A DNA stretch of 64,000 nt from Colletes latitarsis (GCF_051014445.1 NC_135136.1:13658001-13722000), one strand, 5' to 3'; shown: positions 23,930 to 37,560, counted from the stretch's first letter. Numbers and translations are program-made. Notes: generated by a model from the sequence alone, not told the origin.

Positions 23930-26900
23930 TTAATTGACTGTTTCAGTGCGGTAACACATTGCTACGTGATCCAAACCAGAAAAAGCCCAGGATATGGCCA
24001 ACAAGTATGCGAAAAATGTGAAAGTACGAGCCTGATGAGGGCAAATACCAGACCTAACCCAGACATTACCGGCGTTTTCCTCTAAAATATTAATCGCAGC
24101 CAGGTTTAGTTGACCGTTTCGGTGTGGAACCACATTACTACGGGATCCAAACCTGAAGAAACCCAGGATCTGGCCAACAAGTATGCGAAAAATGCGAAAG
24201 TACGAGCCAGATGAGTGCAAATACCAGACCTAACCCAGACGTAACCGGCGTTATCCTCCAAAATAGTAATCGCAACCAGGTTTAATTGACAGTTTCGGTG
24301 TGGTACAGCGTTACTACGTGATCCAAACCAGAAATGATCTGGCAAATACCAGACCTAACCCAGACATAACCGGCGTTATCCTCTAAAATATTAATCGGAC
24401 CCAGGTTTAATTGACTGTTTCAGTGTGGTACCACTATACTACGTGCTCCAAGCCAGACAATGGCCAGGTTCTGGCCAACAAGTATGCGAAAAATGCGAAA
24501 GTACGAGCCAGATGAGGGCAAATCCCGGACGTAACCGAGACAGGACCGGCGTTATCCTCTAAAATATTAATCGCAACCAGGTTTAATTGCCTGTTTCGGT
24601 GTGGTACCGCATTACTACGTGATCCAAACCAGAAAACGGCCAGGATCCTGCCAAAAAGTATGCGAAAAATTCGAAGGTATGTGCCAGATGATAGCAACTA
24701 CCAGCACTAACCCAGACATAACCAGCGTTATCCTATAAAATACTTATCGGAACCAGCTTCTACTGACTGTTTCAGTGTGGTACCACATTACTACGTGATC
24801 CAAACCAGAAAAAGCCCAGTATCTGGCCAACAAGTATGCGAAAAATGCGAAAGTACGAGCCAGATGAGGGCAAATACCACACCTAACCCAGACATAACCG
24901 GCGTTATCCTCTAAAATATTAATCGCAACCAGGTTTAATTGACTGTTTTAGTGTGGTCCCACATTACTACTTGGTCCAAGCCAGGAAAAGGCCAGGATCT
25001 GGCCAACAAGTATGCGAAAAATGTGAAAGTACGAGCCTGATGTGGGCGAATACCAGACCAAACACAGACATTACCGGCGTTATCCTCTAAAATATTAATC
25101 GCAGCCAGGTTTAGTTGACCGCTTCAGTGTGGAACCACATTACTACGGGATCCAAACCTGAAGAAACCCAGGATCTGGCCAACAAGTATGCGAAATATGC
25201 GAACGTACGAGCCAGATGAGTGCAAATACCAGACCTAACCCAGACGTAACCGGCGTTATCCTCCGAAATAGTAATCGCAACCAGGTTTAATTGACAGTTT
25301 CGGTGTGGTACCGCGTTACTACGTGATCCAAACCAGAAAAAAGCCAGGATCTGGCCAACAAGTATGCGAAAAATGCGAAAGTACGAGCCGGATGAGGGCA
25401 AATACCAGACCTAACCCAGACATAACCGGCGTTATCCTCAAAAATATTAAACGGACCCAGGTTTAATTGACTGTTTCAGTGTGGTACCACTTTACTACGT
25501 GGTCCAAGCCAGAAAAAGGCCAGGATCTGGCCAACAAGCATGCGGAAAGTGCGAAAGTACGAGCCAGATGAGGGCAAATACCAGACCTAACCAGGACATA
25601 ACTGGCGTTATCCTCTAAAATATTAATCGCAACCAGCTTTAATTGACTGTTTCTGTGTGGAACCACATTACTACGGGATCCAAACCAGAAAAATCCCAGG
25701 ATCTGCCCAACAACTATGCGAAAACGCGAAAGTACGAGCCAGATGAGGGCAAATACCAGACCTTCACCAGACATAACCGGCGTTATCCTCCAAAGTAGTA
25801 ATCGCAACCAGATTTAATTGCCTGTTTCGGTGTGGTACCGCATTACTACGTGATCCAAACCAGAAAAAGGCCAGGATCCGGCCATCAAGAATGCGAAAAA
25901 TCCGAAAGTACGAGCCAGATGAGGGCAAATACCAGACCTTACCGAGATATAACCGGCGTTATTCTCTAAAATATTAATCGCAACCAGGTTTAACTGACTG
26001 TTTCCGTGTGGAACTACATTACTACGGGATCCAAACCAGAAAAAAGCCAGGATCTGGCCAACAAGTATGCGAAAAATGCGAAAGTACGAGCCAGATGAGG
26101 GCAAATACCAGACCTAACCCAGACATAACCGGCGTTATCCTCTAAAATATTAATCGCAACCAGGTTTAATTGCCTGTTTCGGTGTGGTACCGCATTACTA
26201 CGTGATCCAAACCAGAAAAAGGCCAGGATCCGGCCATCAAGAATGCGAAAAATCCGAAAGTACGAGCCAGATGAGGGCAAATACCAGACCTTACCGAGAT
26301 ATAACCGGCGTTATTCTCTAAAATATTAATCGCAACCAGGTTTAATTGACAGTTTCGGTGTGGTACCGCGTTACTACGTGATCCATACCAGAAAAAAGCC
26401 AGGATCTGGCCAACAAGTATGCGAAAAATGCGAAAGTACGAGCCAGATGTGGACAAATCCCAGACCTACCCGAGACATAACCGGCGATATCCTCTAAAAT
26501 ATTAATCGGACCCAGGTTTAATTGACTGTTTCAGTGTGGTACCACATTACTACATGGTCCAAGCCAGAAAAAGTCCAGGATCTGGCCAACAAGTGTGCGA
26601 AAAATCCGAAAGTACGAGCCAGATGAGGGCAAATACCAGACCTTACCGAGATATAACCGGCGTTATTCTCTAAAATATTAATCGCAACCAGGTTTAACTG
26701 ACTGTTTCCGTGTGGAACTACATTACTACGGGATCCAAACCAGAAAAAACCCAGGATCTGGCCAACAACTATGCGAAAAACGCGAATGTATGAGCCAGAT
26801 GATTGCAAATACCAGTACTATCCCAGACATAACCAGCGTTATTCTCCAAAATATTATTCGCAACCAGATTTAATTGACTGCTTCGGTTTGGTACCACATT

Positions 26901-27746
26901 ATTACGTGGTCCAAGCCAGAAAAAGGCCAGGATCTGGCCAAAAAGAATGCGAAAAATGCGAAAGTTGGAGCCAGATGAGGGCAAATCGCAGACCTGACCG
27001 AGACAGAACCGGCGTTATCCTCTAAAATATTAATCGGAACCTGGTTTAATTGACTGTTTTAGTGTGGTCCCACATTACTACTTGGTCCAAGCCAGAAAAA
27101 GGCCAGGATCTGGCCAACAAGTATGCGAAAAATGCGAAAGTACGAGCCAGATGTGGACAAATCCCAGAACTACCAGAGACATTACCGGCGTTATCCTCTA
27201 AAATATTAATCGCAACCAGGTTTAATAGCCTGTTTCGGTGTGGTACCGCATTACTACGTGATCCAAACCAGAAAAAGGCCAGGATCCGGCCAACAAGAAT
27301 GCGAAAAATGCGAAAGTACGAGCCTGATGTGGACAAATCCCAGACCTGCCAGAGACATTGCCGGCGTTAACCTCTAAAATATTAATCGCAACCAGGTTTA
27401 ATTGCCTGTTTCGGTGTGGTACCGCATTACTACGTGATCCAAACCAGAAAAAGGCCAGGATCCAGCAACAAGAATGCGAAAAATGCGAAAGTACGAGCCA
27501 GATGTGGACAAATCCCAGACCTACCCGAGACATAACCGGCGTTATCCTCTAAAATATTAATCGCAACCAGGTTTAGTTGACTGTTTCGGTGTGGTACCGC
27601 ATTACTACGTGATCCAAGCCAGAAAAAGGCCAGGATCCTGCAACAAGAATGCGAAAAATACGAAAGTACGAGCCAGATGTGGAGAAATCCCAGACCTACC
27701 CGAGACATAACCGGCGTTATCCTCTAAAATATTAATCGCAACCAGG
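23930..27746 (-). repeat. Arm-B higher-order repeat, copy 2, expanded to about 22 monomers (3,817 bp)
   Basis: The same order of monomers as copy 1, with about six additional monomers before the next landmark. Matching points 24,106, 24,434, 25,111 and 25,463 reappear 3,817 bp on, at 27,923, 28,251, 28,928 and 29,280. The deficit from 22 x 176 is 55 bp: the 51-bp truncation plus a few single-base losses, three of them in a run at 27,459-27,815. Confidence 0.82.
24328..24352 (-). repeat. Truncated monomer, occurrence 2
   Basis: Same breakpoint sequence as at 21,563, 2,765 bp downstream. The identical joint shows that the deletion happened once and was copied with the higher-order unit. Confidence 0.9.
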
Positions 27747-27820
27747 TTTAATTGACTGTTTCGGTGTGGTACCGCATTACTACGTGATCCAAACCAGAAA
27801 AAGGCGAGGATCCGGCAACA
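27285..27820 (-). repeat. Run of near-identical 175-bp monomers
   Basis: Successive monomers share GATGTGG, CAAATCCCAGACC, TACCCGAGACATAACC and a one-base loss in GATCCNGCAACAAGAATGCG. That word starts at 27,459, 27,634 and 27,809, which is 175 bp apart instead of 176. The single-base loss spread with the monomer, indicating local amplification. Confidence 0.82.
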
Positions 27821-29955
27821 AGAATGCGAAAAATGTGAAAGTACGAGCCTGATGAGGGCAAATACCAGACCTAACCCAGACATTACCGGCGTTTTCCTCT
27901 AAAATATTAATCGCAGCCAGGTTTAGTTGACCGTTTCGGTGTGGAACCACATTACTACGGGATCCAAACCTGAAGAAACCCTGGGTCTGGCCAACAAGTA
28001 TGCGAAAAGTGCGAAAGTACGATCCAGATGAGTGCAAATACCAGACCTAACCCAGACGTAACCGGCGTTATCCTCCAAAATAGTAATCGCAACCAGGTTT
28101 AATTGACAGTTTCGGTGTGGTACCGCGTTACTACGTGATCCAAACCAGAAATGATCTGGCAAATACCAGACCTAACCCAGACATAACCGGCGTTATCCTC
28201 TAAAATATTAATCGGACCCAGGTTTAATTGACTGTTTCAGTGTGGTACCACTATACTACGTGCTCCAAGCCAGACAATGGCCAGGTTCTGGCCAACAAGT
28301 ATGCGAAAAATGCGAAAGTACGAGCCAGATGAGGGCAAATCCCGGACGTAACCGAGACAGGACCGGCGTTATCCTCTAAAATATTAATCGCAACCAGGTT
28401 TAATTGCCTGTTTCGGTGTGGTACCGCATTACTACGTGATCCAAACCAGAAAAAGGCCAGGATCCTGCCAAAAAGTATGCGAAAAATTCGAAGGTATGTG
28501 CCAGATGATAGCAACTACCAGCACTAACCCAGACATAACCAGCGTTATCCTATAAAATACTTATCGGAACCAGCTTCTACTGACTGTTTCAGTGTGGTAC
28601 CACATTACTACGTGATCCAAACCAGAAAAAGCCCAGTATCTGGCCAACAAGTATGCGAAAAATGCGAAAGTACGAGCCAGATGAGGGCAAATACCACACC
28701 TAACCCAGACATAACCGGCGTTATCCTCTAAAATATTAATCGCAACCAGGTTTAATTGACTGTTTTAGTGTGGTCCCACATTACTACTTGGTCCAAGCCA
28801 GGAAAAGGCCAGGATCTGGCCAACAAGTATGCGAAAAATGTGAAAGTACGAGCCTGATGAGGGCGAATACCAGACCAAACACAGACATTACCGGCGTTAT
28901 CCTCTAAAATATTAATCGCAGCCAGGTTTAGTTGACCGCTTCAGTGTGGAACCACATTACTACGGGATCCAAACCTGAAGAAACCCAGGATCTGGCCAAC
29001 AAGTATGGGAAATATGCGAAAGTACGAGCCAGATGAGTGCAAATACCAGACCTAACCCAGACGTAACCGGCGTTATCCTCCGAAATAGTAATCGCAACCA
29101 GGTTTAATTGACAGTTTCGGTGTGGTACCGCGTTACTACGTGATCCAAACCAGAAAAAAGCCAGGATCTGGCCAACAAGTATGCGAAAAATGCGAAAGTA
29201 CGAGCCGGATGAGGGCAAATACCAGACCTAACCCAGACATAACCGGCGTTATCCTCTAAAATATTAAACGGACCCAGGTTTAATTGACTGTTTCAGTGTG
29301 GTACCACTTTACTACGTGGTCCAAGCCAGAAAAAGGCCAGGATCTGGCCAACAAGCATGCGGAAAGTGCGAAAGTACGAGCCAGATGAGGGCAAATACCA
29401 GACCTAACCAGGACATAACTGGCGTTATCCTCTAAAATATTAATCGCAACCAGCTTTAATTGACTGTTTCTGTGTGGAACCACATTACTACGGGATCCAA
29501 ACCAGAAAAATCCCAGGATCTGGCCAACAACTATGCGAAAACGCGAAAGTACGAGCCAGATGAGGGCAAATACCAGACCTTCACCAGACATAACCGGCGT
29601 TATCCTCCAAAGTAGTAATCGCAACCAGATTTAATTGCCTGTTTCGGTGTGGTACCGCATTACTACGTGATCCAAACCAGAAAAAGGCCAGGATCCGGCC
29701 ATCAAGAATGCGAAAAATCCGAAAGTACGAGCCAGATGAGGGCAAATACCAGACCTTACCGAGATATAACCGGCGTTATCCTCTAAAATATTAATCGCAA
29801 CCAGGTTTAATTGACTGTTTTAGTGTGGTCCCACATTACTACTTGGTCCAAGCCAGAAAAAGGCCAGGATCTGGCCAACAAGTATGCGAAAAATGCGAAA
29901 GTACGAGCCAGATGTGGACAAATCCCAGAACTACCAGAGACATTACCGGCGTTAT
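27747..29955 (-). repeat. Arm-B higher-order repeat, copy 3 (partial)
   Basis: Follows copy 2 closely from the truncated monomer (28,145) through 29,280-29,755, with minor changes such as TATGGGAAATATGCG near 29,004. It then gives way to the duplicated block that starts at 29,956. Confidence 0.78.
28145..28169 (-). repeat. Truncated monomer, occurrence 3
   Basis: Same breakpoint, 3,817 bp after occurrence 2. It marks copy 3 of the higher-order unit. Confidence 0.9.
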
Positions 29956-31879
29956 CCTCTAAAATATTAATCGGACCCAGGTTTAATTGACTGTTTCAGT
30001 GTGGTACCACATGACTACGTGATCCAAACCAGAAAAAGCCCAGGATCTGGCCAACAAGTGTGCGAAAAATGCGAAAGTACGAGCCAGATGTGGACAAATC
30101 CCAGACCTACCCGAGACATAACCGGCGTTATCCTCTAAAATATTAATCGGACCCAGGTTTAATTGACTGTTTCAGTGTGGTACCACATTACTACATGGTC
30201 CAAGCCAGAAAAAGTCCAGGATCTGGCCAACAAGTATGCGAAAAATGCGAAAGTACGAGCCAGATGAGGGCAAATACCAGACCCAACCCAGACATAACCG
30301 GCGTTATCCTCTAAAATATTAATCGCAACCAGGTTTAATTGACTGTTGTAGTGTGGTCCCACATTACTACGTGGTCCAAGCCAGAAAAAGCCCAGGATCT
30401 GGCCAACAAGTATGCGAAAAATGCGAAAGTACGAGCCAGATGAGGGCAAATACCAGACCTAACCCAGACATAACCGGCGTTATCCTCTAAAATATTAATC
30501 GGACGCAGGTTTAATTGACTGTTTCAGTGTGGTACCACTTTACTACGTGCTCCAAGCCAGACAAAGGCCAGGATCTGGCCAACAAGTATGCGAAAAATGC
30601 GAAAGTTCGAGACATATGAGGGCACATACCAGACCTAACCCAGACATTACCGGCGTTATCCTCCAAAATAGTAATCGCAACAAGGTTTAATTGACGGTTT
30701 CGGTGTGGTACCGCGTTACTACGTGATCCAAACCAGAAAAAAGCCAGGATCTGGCCAACAAGTATGCGAAAAATGCGAAAGTACGAGCCAGATGAGGGCA
30801 AATACCAGACCTAACCCAGACATAACCGGCGTTATCCTCTAAAATATTAATCGGACGCAGGTTTAATTGACTGTTTCAGTGTGGTACCACTTTACTACGA
30901 GCTCCAAGCCAGACAAAGGCCAGGATCTGGCCAACAAGTATGCGGAAAATGCGAAAGTTCGAGACATATGAGGGCACATACCAGACCTAACCCAGACATT
31001 ATCGGCGTTATCCTCCAAAATAGTAATCGCAACAAGGTTTAATTGACGGTTTCGGTGTGGTACCGCGTTACTACGTGCTCCAAGCCAGACAAAGGCCAGG
31101 ATCTGGCCAACAAGTATGCGAAAAATGCGAAAGTTCGAGCCAGATGAGGGCAAATACCAGACCTAACCCAGACATAACCGGCGTTATCCTCTAAAATATT
31201 AATGGGACGCAGGTTTAATTGACTGTTTCAGTGTGGTACCACTTTACTACGTGCTCCAAGCCAGACAAAGTCCAGGATCTGGCCAACAAATATGCCAAAA
31301 ATGCGAAAGTACGAGCCAGATGAGGGCAAATACCTGACCTAACCGAGATATAACCGGCGTTATTCTCTAAAATATTAATCGCAACCAGGTTTAACTGACT
31401 GTTTCCGTGTGGAACCGCGTTACTACGTGATCCAAACCAGAAAAAAGCCAGGATCTGGCCAACAAGTATGCGAAAAATGCGAAAGTACGAGCCAGATGAG
31501 GGCAAATACCAGACCTAACCCAGACATAACCAGCGTTATTCTCTAAAATGTTATTCGCAACCAGATTTAATTTACTGTTTCGGTTTGGTACCACATTATT
31601 ACGTGGTCCAAACCAGAAAAAGCCCAGGATCTGGCCAACAAGTATGCGAAAAACTCGGAGGTATGTGCCAGATGATAGCAAATACCAGAACTAACCCAGC
31701 CATAACCAGCGTCATCCTATAAAATATTATTCGCAACCAGATTTAATTGACTGTTTCGGTTTGGTACCGCACTACTACGTGGTCTAAGCCAGAAAAAGGC
31801 CAGGATCTGGCCAAAAAGAATGCGGAAAATGCGAAAGTACGAGCCAGATGAGGGCAAATCCCAGACCTAACCCAGACAT
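29956..31879 (-). repeat. 1.9-kb duplicated block, first copy
   Basis: From CCTCTAAAATATTAATCGG at 29,956 to CCCAGACAT ending at 31,879 the sequence recurs 3,293 bp downstream (33,249-35,172). Every stretch I compared was the same, including unusual variants (CCACATGACTACG, GAGACATATGAGGGCAC, ACATTATCGGCG, AGCGTCATCCTATAAAATATT). Inside it the GGTACCACTTTACTACG monomer type occurs at 30,531, 30,883 and 31,235, exactly 352 bp apart, so the block is organised as dimers. Confidence 0.88.
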
Positions 31880-33248
31880 TACCGGCGTTAACCTCTAAAA
31901 TATTAATCGGACCCAGGTTTAATTGACTGTTTCAGTGTGGTACCACATGACTACGTGATCCAAACCAGAAAAAGCCCAGGATCTGGCCAACAAGTGTGCG
32001 AAAAATGCGAAAGTACGAGCCAGATGAGGGCAAATACCTGACCTAACCGAGATATAACCGGCGTTATTCTCTAAAATATTAATCGCAACCAGGTTTAACT
32101 GACAGTTTCGGTGTGGTACCGCGTTACTACGTGATCCAAACCAGAAATGATCTGGCAAATACCAGACCTAACCCAGACATAACCGGCGTTATCCTCTAAA
32201 ATATTAATCGGACGCAGGTTTAATTGACTGTTTCAGTGTGGTACCACTTTACTACGTGCTCCAAGCCAGACAAAGGCCAGGATCTGGCCAACAAGTATGC
32301 GAAAAATGCGAAAGTTCGAGACATATGAGGGCACATACCAGACCTAACCCAGACATTACCGGCGTTATCCTCCAAAATAGTAATCGCAACCAGGTTTAAT
32401 TGACTGTTACGGTGTGGTACCGCGTTACTACGTGCTCCAAGCCAGACAAAGGCCAGGATCTGGCCAACAAGTATGCGAAAAATGCGAAAGTTCGAGCCAG
32501 ATGAGGGCAAATACCAGACCTAACCCAGACATAACCGGCGTTATCCTCTAAAATATTAATCGGACGCAGGTTTAATTGACTGTTTCAGTGTGGTACCACT
32601 TTACTACGTGCTCCAAGCCAGACAAAGTCCAGGATCTGGCCAACAAATGTGCCAAAAATGCGAAAGTACGAGCCAGATGAGGGCAAATACCAGACCTAAC
32701 CCAGACATAACCAGCGTTATTCTCTAAAATGTTATTCGCAACCAGATTTAATTTACTGTTTCGGTTTGGTACCACATTATTACGTGGTCCAAACCAGAAA
32801 AAGCCCAGGATCTGGCCAACAAGTATGCGAAAAACTCGGAGGTATGTGCCAGATGATAGCAAATACCAGAACTAACCCAGACATAACCAGCGTTATCCTA
32901 TAAAATATTATTCGCAACCAGATTTAATTGACTGTTTCGGTTTGGTACCGCACTACTACGTGGTCTAAGCCAGAAAAAGGCCAGGATCGGGCCAAAAAGA
33001 ATGCGGAAAATGCGAAAGAACGAGCCAGATGAGGGCAAATCCCAGACCTAACCCAGACATAACCGGCGTTATCCTCTAAAATATTAATCGGACGCAGGTT
33101 TAATTGACTGTTTCAGTGTGGTACCACTTTACTACGTGCTCCCAGCCAGACAAAGGCCAGGATCTGGCCAACAAGTATGCGAAAAATGCGAAAGTTCGAG
33201 CCAGATGAGGGCAAATACCAGACCTAACCCAGACATTACCGGCGTTAA
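31880..33248 (-). repeat. Spacer between the two 1.9-kb blocks
   Basis: About 1.37 kb of satellite, itself made of rearranged pieces of the same family. The CCACATGACTACG monomer is found again at about 31,944, 1,936 bp (11 monomers) after its first occurrence. Truncated monomer 4 sits at 32,141. A third version of the TTTACTGTTTCGGTTTGGTACC monomer group lies at about 32,690-33,030. Confidence 0.75.
32141..32165 (-). repeat. Truncated monomer, occurrence 4, outside the three-copy HOR
   Basis: Same breakpoint, 3,996 bp after occurrence 3, but its neighbours belong to the 30-35 kb family. It explains why that family's duplicated blocks lie 3,293 bp apart (19 monomers less 51 bp). Confidence 0.88.
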
Positions 33249-35172
33249 CCTCTAAAATATTAATCGGACCCAGGTTTAATTGACTGTTTCAGTGTGGTAC
33301 CACATGACTACGTGATCCAAACCAGAAAAAGCCCAGGATCTGGCCAACAAGTGTGCGAAAAATGCGAAAGTACGAGCCAGATGTGGACAAATCCCAGACC
33401 TACCCGAGACATAACCGGCGTTATCCTCTAAAATATTAATCGGACCCAGGTTTAATTGACTGTTTCAGTGTGGTACCACATTACTACATGGTCCAAGCCA
33501 GAAAAAGTCCAGGATCTGGCCAACAAGTATGCGAAAAATGCGAAAGTACGAGCCAGATGAGGGCAAATACCAGACCCAACCCAGACATAACCGGCGTTAT
33601 CCTCTAAAATATTAATCGCAACCAGGTTTAATTGACTGTTGTAGTGTGGTCCCACATTACTACGTGGTCCAAGCCAGAAAAAGCCCAGGATCTGGCCAAC
33701 AAGTATGCGAAAAATGCGAAAGTACGAGCCAGATGAGGGCAAATACCAGACCTAACCCAGACATAACCGGCGTTATCCTCTAAAATATTAATCGGACGCA
33801 GGTTTAATTGACTGTTTCAGTGTGGTACCACTTTACTACGTGCTCCAAGCCAGACAAAGGCCAGGATCTGGCCAACAAGTATGCGAAAAATGCGAAAGTT
33901 CGAGACATATGAGGGCACATACCAGACCTAACCCAGACATTACCGGCGTTATCCTCCAAAATAGTAATCGCAACAAGGTTTAATTGACGGTTTCGGTGTG
34001 GTACCGCGTTACTACGTGATCCAAACCAGAAAAAAGCCAGGATCTGGCCAACAAGTATGCGAAAAATGCGAAAGTACGAGCCAGATGAGGGCAAATACCA
34101 GACCTAACCCAGACATAACCGGCGTTATCCTCTAAAATATTAATCGGACGCAGGTTTAATTGACTGTTTCAGTGTGGTACCACTTTACTACGAGCTCCAA
34201 GCCAGACAAAGGCCAGGATCTGGCCAACAAGTATGCGGAAAATGCGAAAGTTCGAGACATATGAGGGCACATACCAGACCTAACCCAGACATTATCGGCG
34301 TTATCCTCCAAAATAGTAATCGCAACAAGGTTTAATTGACGGTTTCGGTGTGGTACCGCGTTACTACGTGCTCCAAGCCAGACAAAGGCCAGGATCTGGC
34401 CAACAAGTATGCGAAAAATGCGAAAGTTCGAGCCAGATGAGGGCAAATACCAGACCTAACCCAGACATAACCGGCGTTATCCTCTAAAATATTAATGGGA
34501 CGCAGGTTTAATTGACTGTTTCAGTGTGGTACCACTTTACTACGTGCTCCAAGCCAGACAAAGTCCAGGATCTGGCCAACAAATATGCCAAAAATGCGAA
34601 AGTACGAGCCAGATGAGGGCAAATACCTGACCTAACCGAGATATAACCGGCGTTATTCTCTAAAATATTAATCGCAACCAGGTTTAACTGACTGTTTCCG
34701 TGTGGAACCGCGTTACTACGTGATCCAAACCAGAAAAAAGCCAGGATCTGGCCAACAAGTATGCGAAAAATGCGAAAGTACGAGCCAGATGAGGGCAAAT
34801 ACCAGACCTAACCCAGACATAACCAGCGTTATTCTCTAAAATGTTATTCGCAACCAGATTTAATTTACTGTTTCGGTTTGGTACCACATTATTACGTGGT
34901 CCAAACCAGAAAAAGCCCAGGATCTGGCCAACAAGTATGCGAAAAACTCGGAGGTATGTGCCAGATGATAGCAAATACCAGAACTAACCCAGCCATAACC
35001 AGCGTCATCCTATAAAATATTATTCGCAACCAGATTTAATTGACTGTTTCGGTTTGGTACCGCACTACTACGTGGTCTAAGCCAGAAAAAGGCCAGGATC
35101 TGGCCAAAAAGAATGCGGAAAATGCGAAAGTACGAGCCAGATGAGGGCAAATCCCAGACCTAACCCAGACAT
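33249..35172 (-). repeat. 1.9-kb duplicated block, second copy
   Basis: Copy of 29,956-31,879. The copies part at the right end, where this one continues AACCGGCTTTATCC and the first continues TACCGGCGTTAACC. Because the first copy reads on into the CCACATGACTACG monomer, the breakpoint lies within a monomer, as expected for exchange between misaligned repeats. Confidence 0.88.
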
Positions 35173-35269
35173 AACCGGCTTTATCCTCTAAAATATTAAT
35201 CGGACGCAGGTTTAATTGACTGTTTCAGTGTGGTACCACTTTACTACGTGCTCCAAGCCAGACAAAGGC

Positions 35270-35889
35270 CAGGATCTGGCCAACAAGTGTGCGAAAAATG
35301 CGAAAGTACGAGCCAGATGTGGACAAATCCCAGACCTACCCGAGACATAACCGGCATTATCCTCTAAAATATTAATCGGACCCAGGTTTAATTGACTGTT
35401 TCAGTGTGGTACCACATTACTACATGGTCCAAGCCAGAAAAAGTCCAGGATCTGGCCAACAAGTATGCGAAAAATGCGAAAGTACGAGCCAGATGAGGGC
35501 AAATACCAGACCCAACCCAGACATAACCGGCGTTATCCTCTAAAATATTAATCGCAACCAGGTTTAATTGACTGTTGTAGTGTGGTCCCACATTACTACG
35601 TGGTCCAAGCCAGAAAAAGCCCAGGATCTGGCCAACAAGTATGCCAAAAATGCGAAAGTACGAGCCAGATGAGGGCAAATACCAGACCTACCAGAGACAT
35701 TACCGGCGTTATCCTCTAAAATATTAATCGCAACCAGGTTTAATTGCCTGTTTCGGTGTGTTACCGCATTACTACGTGATCCAAACCAGAAAAAGGCCAG
35801 GATCCGGCCAACAAGAATGCGAAAAATGCGAAAGTACGAGCCAGATGTGGACAAATTCCAGACCTACCCGAGACATAACCGGCGTTATC
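35270..35889 (-). repeat. 3.5-monomer segment repeated 1,232 bp downstream, first copy
   Basis: From AGGATCTGGCCAACAAGTGTG to ACCGGCGTTAT the sequence recurs at 36,502-37,121, seven monomers away, with a handful of substitutions (GGCATTATCC against GGCGTTATCC, TACATGGTCC against TACGTGGTCC). The intervening monomers are not tandem copies of it, so this is a partial seven-monomer period. Confidence 0.78.
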
Positions 35890-36501
35890 TTCTAAAATAT
35901 TAATCGGAACCTGGTTTAATTGACTGTTCCGGTGTGGTACCACTTTACTACGTGGTCCAAGCCAGAAGCAGGCCAGGATCTGTCCAACAAGTATGCGAAA
36001 AACTCGGAGGTATGTGCCAGATGATAGCAAATACCAGAACTAACCCAGACATAACCAGCGTTATCCTATAAAATATTATTCGCAACCAGATTTAATTGAC
36101 TGTTTCGGTTTGGCACCACACTACTACGTGGTCCAAGCCAGAAAAAGGCCAGGATCTGGCCAAAAAGAATGCGAAAAATGCGAAAGTACGAGCCAGATGA
36201 GGGCAAATCCCAGACCTAACCCAGACATAACCTGTGTTATCCTCTAAAATATTAATCGGACGCAGGTTTAATTGATTGTTTCAATGTGGTACCACTTTAC
36301 TACGTGCTCCAAGCCAGAGAAAGGCCAGGATCTGGCCAACAAGTATGCGAAAAATGCGAAAGTTCGAGCCAGATGAGGGCAAATACCAGACCTAACCCAG
36401 ACATAACCGGCGTTATCCTCTAAAATATTAATCGGACCCAGGTTTAATTGACTGTTTCAGTGTGGTACCACATTACTACGTGATCCAAACCAGAAAAAGC
36501 C

Positions 36502-37121
36502 CAGGATCTGGCCAACAAGTGTGCGAAAAATGCGAAAGTACGAGCCAGATGTGGACAAATCCCAGACCTACCCGAGACATAACCGGCGTTATCCTCTAAA
36601 ATATTAATCAGACCCAGGTTTAATTGACTGTTTCAGTGTGGTACCACATTACTACGTGGTCCAAGCCAGAAAAAGTCCAGGATCTGGCCAACAAGTATGC
36701 GAAAAATGCGAAAGTACGAGCCAGATGAGGGCAAATACCAGACCCAACCCAGACATAACCGGCGTTATCCTCTAAAATATTAATCGCAACCAGGTTTAAT
36801 TGACTGTTGTAGTGTGGTCCCACATTACTACGTGGTCCAAGCCAGAAAAAGCCCAGGATCTGGCCAACAAGTATGCCAAAAATGCGAAAGTACGAGCCAG
36901 ATGAGGGCAAATACCAGACCTACCAGAGACATTACCGGCGTTATCCTCTAAAATATTAATCGCAACCAGGTTTAATTGCCTGTTTCGGTGTGTTACCGCA
37001 TTACTACGTGATCCAAACCAGAAAAAGGCCAGGATCCGGCCAACAAGAATGCGAAAAATGCGAAAGTACGAGCCAGATGTGGACAAATTCCAGACCTACC
37101 CGAGACATAACCGGCGTTATC
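36502..37121 (-). repeat. 3.5-monomer segment, second copy
   Basis: Counterpart of 35,270-35,889 at +1,232 bp. It carries the same rare GTGTGTTACCGCATTAC and ACAAATTCCAGACC variants, and ends where the following monomer reads TTAGTCGGACCC. Confidence 0.78.
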
Positions 37122-37560
37122 CTCTAAAATATTAGTCGGACCCAGGTTTAATTGACTGTTTCAGTGTGGTACCACATTACTACGTGGCCCAGGCCAGAAA
37201 AAGCCCAGGATCTGGCCAACAAGTATGCCAAAAATGCGAAAGTACGAGCCAGATGAGGGCAAATACCAGACCCAACCCAGACATAACCAGCGTTATCCTA
37301 TAAAATACTTATCGGAACCAGCTTCTACTGACTGCTTCAGTGTGGTACCACATTACTACGTGATCCAAACCAGAAAAAGCCCAGGATCTGACCAACAACT
37401 ATGCGAAAACGCGAATGATACGAGCCAGATAAGGGCAAATACCAGACCTACCAGAGACATTACCGGCGATATCCTCTAAAATATTATTCGCAACCAGGTT
37501 TAATTGCCTGTTTCGGTGTGGTACCGCATTACTACGTGATCCAAACCAGAAAAAGGCCAG

